Of a stretch of 8,722 nucleotides of DNA, positions 5,675 to 8,722 are shown piece after piece. Positions within the stretch are counted from its first letter, which is position 1; each line of letters opens with the position of its first letter. Source of the DNA: Nitrospirota bacterium (GTDB taxonomy: Bacteria; Nitrospirota; Leptospirillia; Leptospirillales; Leptospirillaceae); the NCBI GenBank assembly GCA_021828525.1, contig JAJZGM010000044.1, positions 1 through 8,722 on the forward strand, written 5' to 3'. The translations under genes and the position numbers were made by a program. The notes below the pieces were generated by a model. The model ran no database searches and was not told the DNA's origin. It saw only the letters and a list, made by a program, of their open reading frames with translations.

Positions 5675-6085
5675 TCAGGTCTCATCGACATCCGTGAGGG
5701 ATTCCTCCCGCTCGATCTTTTCCAGCTCTTCCTTCTTTCTCTGGCACCGGATGCAAAGCTGGGCGAAGGGCATGGCCATCAACCGCTTTTCTTCGATCTC
5801 GCCTCCGCATTCTTCGCAGTTTCCGTAGACCCCTTCGTCGAGCCGGAGCAGGGCCTGATCGACCGACCGCTTCATGCGGTTTCGCATTTCGAGAAGGGCC
5901 AGGTCCACCCCTTCTCCCATGTCGATGGCCGACAGGTCCCCCTGGTCGAGGACAGAGTCGACCCGGTTCGCATTGTCAGGGCCGATCTGGCGGACAAGGT
6001 GGGTCCGGATATCCCGTTCAATCGCGGCCTTCTTCTCAAAGAGAAGATCGTGAAGGCGCTGGTACCGCAACCCCTTTTCATCCAT
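5675..6085 (-). CDS. dksA: DksA-type RNA polymerase-binding transcription factor
   Basis: A 136-residue protein of the DksA/TraR C4 zinc-finger family, which enters the RNA polymerase secondary channel and, with ppGpp, adjusts promoters such as those of rRNA. Zinc ligands are Cys90, Cys93, Cys111 and Cys114 (GNCEECG and CIRC), followed by a charged tail. A long coiled coil precedes the finger. At its tip, Asp47-Gln-Gly-Asp50-Leu-Ser52 lies 43 residues before the first cysteine, exactly the distance of Asp71-Asp74-Ala76 to Cys114 in E. coli DksA; Ala76 is replaced by Ser. The N-terminus is about 24 residues shorter than E. coli's. The ATG at 6085 has AAAGGA upstream at good spacing; in-frame starts further up would overlap nth. 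It is the first gene of the minus-strand series and divergent from nth across 37 bp, so its promoter must overlap the start of nth. It could also be named a generic TraR/DksA protein. Confidence 0.9.
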   Translation of the reverse strand: MDEKGLRYQRLHDLLFEKKAAIERDIRTHLVRQIGPDNANRVDSVLDQGDLSAIDMGEGVDLALLEMRNRMKRSVDQALLRLDEGVYGNCEECGGEIEEKRLMAMPFAQLCIRCQRKKEELEKIEREESLTDVDET

Positions 6086-6122
6086 GACTTTTGATCCTTT
6101 CACTAGAGAATGAGGAGATCTC

Positions 6123-6791
6123 ATGCTTCTGGAATCCCCCGGGACAATCACGGATCGTCTCCTGCGTGTCGAAACCTTCCTCAGGGAGCGGAAGATCCCG
6201 GCTCCGGGGATTGAACAGCTGGGCATCTCCGGAGACCCCTATCGTGTTCTGGTGTCGACCATCCTGTCCCTCCGGACCCGGGACCGGGTCATGGAAGAGG
6301 CCTCGAAAAGGCTCTTTTCCATGGCCCCCGATCTCGAGCATCTGGTTCGGCTGTCGGAAGGCCAGATTCAGGATGCCATTTATCCGGTGGGATTTTACAG
6401 AACAAAGGCCAGAACAATCAAGCAAATCGCGAAAATGCTGATGGAAAACTTTCAGGGGATTGTGCCGTCGCGCCTTGAGGATCTTCTCTCCCTGCCGGGG
6501 GTCGGACTCAAGACCGCCAACCTGGTCCTGGCACAAGGGTTCGGAAGCAGTGCTCTCTGCGTCGACACGCATGTCCACCGCATCATGAACCGGTGGGGAT
6601 CCATAAGGACCGGATCGCCGGACGAGAGCTTCCGGACGCTCGATCAGACGCTTCCCCCGGAGATCAAGTCCGCGGTCAATCCCCTGCTCGTTTCCCTGGG
6701 CCAGGCCCTCTGTCTTCCCCTCTCTCCGCGATGTTCCCTCTGTTTTCTTGAAGAGGAGTGCCCGAAAATAAAAGTACTCCACCAAAGATAA
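6123..6791 (+). CDS. nth: Endonuclease III-type DNA glycosylase/AP lyase
   Basis: Base-excision repair enzyme that removes oxidised pyrimidines and cleaves the abasic site. The 222-residue protein has the helix-hairpin-helix LPGVGLKTANLVL (124-136) with catalytic Lys130, the catalytic Asp148 in VDTHVHR (147-153), and a C-terminal 4Fe-4S cluster motif with Cys197, Cys204, Cys207 and Cys213, the standard C-x6-C-x2-C-x5-C pattern. All key catalytic residues are intact. In the segment VSTILSLRTRD (44-54), the position that is Gln41 in E. coli Nth (an intercalating residue) is Leu50. I believe ILSLRT[KR]D is a recognisable variant subgroup, so this does not imply loss of function. The ATG is preceded by GAGGAG (6112-6117) 5 nt upstream. 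The gene stands alone on the plus strand, divergent from dksA and convergent with the NuoF/GltD-type gene, and no terminator of its own is seen after it. Confidence 0.95.
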   Translation: MLLESPGTITDRLLRVETFLRERKIPAPGIEQLGISGDPYRVLVSTILSLRTRDRVMEEASKRLFSMAPDLEHLVRLSEGQIQDAIYPVGFYRTKARTIKQIAKMLMENFQGIVPSRLEDLLSLPGVGLKTANLVLAQGFGSSALCVDTHVHRIMNRWGSIRTGSPDESFRTLDQTLPPEIKSAVNPLLVSLGQALCLPLSPRCSLCFLEEECPKIKVLHQR

Positions 6792-6859
6792 GGGTTGAAA
6801 TCTCCCGGCTTTTGAAGTCTTTCGAAAACTCCTGATCCTGACCTCCGATTCCTCCCCGG

Positions 6860-6890
6860 AAAAAGAAAAAAGGGGAGGTTTCCCTCCCCT
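6860..6890 (-). terminator. Rho-independent terminator of the NuoF/GltD-type gene
   Basis: On the minus strand, 8-bp arms AGGGGAGG / CCTCCCCT (6871-6890) enclose a GAAA tetraloop (GNRA type) and are followed directly by a T-rich tract, TTTTTCTTTTT. It lies 34 bp beyond the stop codon at 6925. The orientation of the T-tract shows it serves the minus-strand gene; it would not act as a strong terminator for nth. The remaining gap, 6792-6859, shows nothing notable. Confidence 0.93.
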
Positions 6891-6924
6891 CTGACAATGG
6901 ACCGACCGGCCACAAGAATCCAGA

Positions 6925-8722
6925 TCAGCCCGGAATGGCCGGGCTCCTGTCTTCGAATCCCGTAACCGTATTGAAGTGGATGAAAACCGGAGCCTCCGGA
7001 TCCTCCTGGTGCTCGATCCGATCCGCCGGATCCACCCGCCCTTCCAGTTCGCAGCGAATGCACCGGGTCGACTCGATCCAGGCATCCTGGACGGTAAAGC
7101 CCGTCTCCACCTCGGCAAACCCCTGGCGCGACGGAAGGGGGAGGGCCGGCATCGGCACCCTGTGGACATCCCCCAGGACGAAGGCGTCGTTGTCCACCTT
7201 CGGAAAATGGAAGGGGAAGGTCCGGTCGGGGTTTCCCTTCAGGTAGCGGTCGATGAAGACAGCGCACTGTTCTCCGTCCCGGATGGAGTGGATCACGTCC
7301 AGGGGACCGGTCATGTTGTCGCCTCCGGCAAAGACCGCCGGACGACTTTCGCTCATGAGGGTGTCGGGGTCGACCTTGACTGTCCCCCATTTGTGGAAGC
7401 TGATCCCGTTCTTTTCGAAGACGGAGGTGTCCATCGTCTGTCCGATGGCGGCAACGACCGTATCGACGGGGACAGACTCGATCTGTCCTTTCACGGCCAC
7501 CGGCTTTCTCCGGCCGCTGTTGTCGAAGTCCCGGGACAGGGTATTGACCTGGAAGTCGATCACCGTCTCGGTCGACCCATCCTCGTTGGTCCGATCCCGG
7601 ATCTCCAGCGGCGCCAGGAGGAAGCGGAACTCGATCCCCTCATGCTCCGCCTCCTGAACCTCGAATTCATGGGCCGGCATCTCCTCCCGGGTGCGGCGGT
7701 AGTAGATCGTCACCTTTTCCGCCCCGAGGCGGAGGGCCGAGCGGGCCACGTCGATCGCCACATTGCCGCCGCCGATTACCGCCAGCCTCTTGCCGACCTG
7801 GACCGGTTCGTCGGTCAGGGCCTTCCGGAGGAATTCGATTCCGTTCTGAACCACCGGATGCTCCTCTCCCTTCACCCCCATCTTCTGGGGCTTGTGGGCT
7901 CCGATACCGAGAAAGGCGGCATCGTACCCCTCCTTGAAGAGATCTTCCAGGGAGACGTCCCGTCCAAGAGCCGTGTTGGTTCTGAAGGTCACGGGAAGTC
8001 CTTCGAAGATACCGAGCTCCCAGTTGAGCAGTTCGCGCGGAAGCCTGTAGGCCGGAATTCCCACTGCGAGCATGCCACCGATCACGTTATACTGCTCGAA
8101 GACAGTGACCTTGTATCCCATTCGACCGAGATAAAAGGCGCAGGCGAGGCCCGCCGGTCCCGATCCGATGATGGCGACCTTCTTGTCGAGATCTGCCGCC
8201 GGCTCGTAATGGGGCCGGATTCCCTGGTTGTACTCCCAGTCGTAGGCAAAGCGCTTGAGCCCGTTGATTGCGATCGGTTCGTCGAGATCTCCCCGCCGGC
8301 AGGGGCCTTCGCAGGGCCGGTAGCAGGTCCGGCTGATGATTCCCGGGAATGGGAGCCGCTCCCGGATCGTCTCCAGGGCCTCCTTGAACTCTCCGCGAAA
8401 GATCTGGGTGATGTAGCGGGGAATGTCGATGCCCACCGGGCATTCATGCTGGCAGGGGGCATAGACGATTTCCTTGCAGGACTGGGAGACGCACTTCTTC
8501 CGCTTGATATGGTCCTCGTACTCGGCCCGGAAATAACGGATGGTCGAGAGGACCGGGTTGGGGGCGGCCTGTCCCAGGCCGCACAGGGAATTGGCCTTCA
8601 CATAAGTGGAGAGGTTGACGAGATCGTCGAGATCCTTCATCTCCCCGCGGCCCTCGCTGATCCGCTCGATCATGTCCAGCATGACCTTCGTTCCGTCACG
8701 GCAGGGGGTGCACTCCCCGCAG
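6925..8722 (-). CDS. NuoF-type 4Fe-4S segment fused to GltD-type NAD(P)H oxidoreductase (5' end outside window)
   Basis: Iron-sulfur flavoprotein, cytoplasmic, probably moving electrons between NAD(P)H and a partner subunit. The visible 598 residues start inside CGECTPCRDG (bases 8721-8692), the NuoF ligand set for a 4Fe-4S cluster, whose fourth cysteine is in SLCGLGQ (residue 34 counting from the ATG at 8680-8682). Then comes a GltD-like section with further cysteines (64, 69, 77, 81, 120, 124, 128), the FAD Rossmann motif IGSGPAGLACAFYLGRMGY (172-190), an NAD(P)-binding motif IGGGNVAIDVARSALRLGA (303-321) and the FAD-closing FAGGDNMTG (451-459). A CIRC pair lies near the C-terminus (541-544). 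GltD itself lacks the NuoF segment, so a plain glutamate synthase small subunit is unlikely. Similar layouts occur in accessory NAD(P)H oxidoreductase subunits such as SfrB-like proteins (from memory). An internal ATG at 8682 is not the true start, since the cluster motif lies upstream. A terminator follows. Confidence 0.88.
   Translation of the reverse strand, partial: CGECTPCRDGTKVMLDMIERISEGRGEMKDLDDLVNLSTYVKANSLCGLGQAAPNPVLSTIRYFRAEYEDHIKRKKCVSQSCKEIVYAPCQHECPVGIDIPRYITQIFRGEFKEALETIRERLPFPGIISRTCYRPCEGPCRRGDLDEPIAINGLKRFAYDWEYNQGIRPHYEPAADLDKKVAIIGSGPAGLACAFYLGRMGYKVTVFEQYNVIGGMLAVGIPAYRLPRELLNWELGIFEGLPVTFRTNTALGRDVSLEDLFKEGYDAAFLGIGAHKPQKMGVKGEEHPVVQNGIEFLRKALTDEPVQVGKRLAVIGGGNVAIDVARSALRLGAEKVTIYYRRTREEMPAHEFEVQEAEHEGIEFRFLLAPLEIRDRTNEDGSTETVIDFQVNTLSRDFDNSGRRKPVAVKGQIESVPVDTVVAAIGQTMDTSVFEKNGISFHKWGTVKVDPDTLMSESRPAVFAGGDNMTGPLDVIHSIRDGEQCAVFIDRYLKGNPDRTFPFHFPKVDNDAFVLGDVHRVPMPALPLPSRQGFAEVETGFTVQDAWIESTRCIRCELEGRVDPADRIEHQEDPEAPVFIHFNTVTGFEDRSPAIPG

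Noticed and set aside
4451..6094. A 547-codon open frame on the plus strand across the receptor, lgt and dksA genes.
   Set aside because: It is antisense to three well-supported genes, its translation is low-complexity and charged, and it matches no family I know; long antisense frames are common at this GC content.
6078..7169. A 363-codon minus-strand open frame covering nth and the end of the NuoF/GltD-type gene.
   Set aside because: It is antisense to nth, crosses a clear intrinsic terminator and is out of frame with the oxidoreductase.

Overview
This 8.7 kb window comes from a GC-rich (about 60% by eye), gene-dense bacterial chromosome. The organism looks Gram-negative: the chemoreceptor-like protein has a periplasmic sensor domain, and the window carries Lgt and UppP. 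The mixture of genes and the Nth subtype would fit a Nitrospirota/Leptospirillum-like bacterium, but that is a guess from sequence style and was not tested by any search. Four of the nine genes appear to begin with GTG (galE, the DUF2231-type gene, the receptor-like gene and lgt). I see no mobile elements, tRNA, rRNA or CRISPR.

Layout. (1) Bases 1-796, minus: the 5' three-quarters of galE, running out of the window. (2) Bases 944-1393, plus: a four-helix DUF2231-type membrane protein, divergent from galE and convergent with uppP, with which it shares a CTAG that provides both stop codons. (3) Bases 1390-6085, minus: a same-strand series, in transcription order dksA, lgt, a receptor-like gene, an Rrf2-type regulator, a 64-residue small protein and uppP. 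The lgt/receptor (15 nt) and receptor/rrf2 (19 nt) gaps suggest co-transcription. A 14-bp hairpin precedes lgt, and a set of smaller hairpins precedes the small gene. (4) Bases 6123-6791, plus: an endonuclease III homologue, divergent from dksA across 37 bp. (5) Bases 6925-8722, minus: the C-terminal 598 residues of an iron-sulfur flavoprotein joining a NuoF-type 4Fe-4S segment to a GltD-type NAD(P)H oxidoreductase, followed by a clear intrinsic terminator.

How the genes fit together. Lgt (lipoprotein acylation), UppP (undecaprenyl carrier recycling) and GalE (sugar nucleotides) are envelope functions; DksA-type and Rrf2-type proteins are regulators. The least ordinary part is the receptor-like gene beside rrf2. 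Its periplasmic domain has a CxxC in a setting resembling heme-binding CxxCH sensors but with Gly in place of His, and its cytoplasmic signalling tip departs strongly from the chemoreceptor consensus. The Rrf2 protein lacks the usual cluster cysteines. Together with the uncharacterised small gene downstream, this is the best candidate for an undescribed envelope or redox sensing unit, but that reading is inference from sequence alone.
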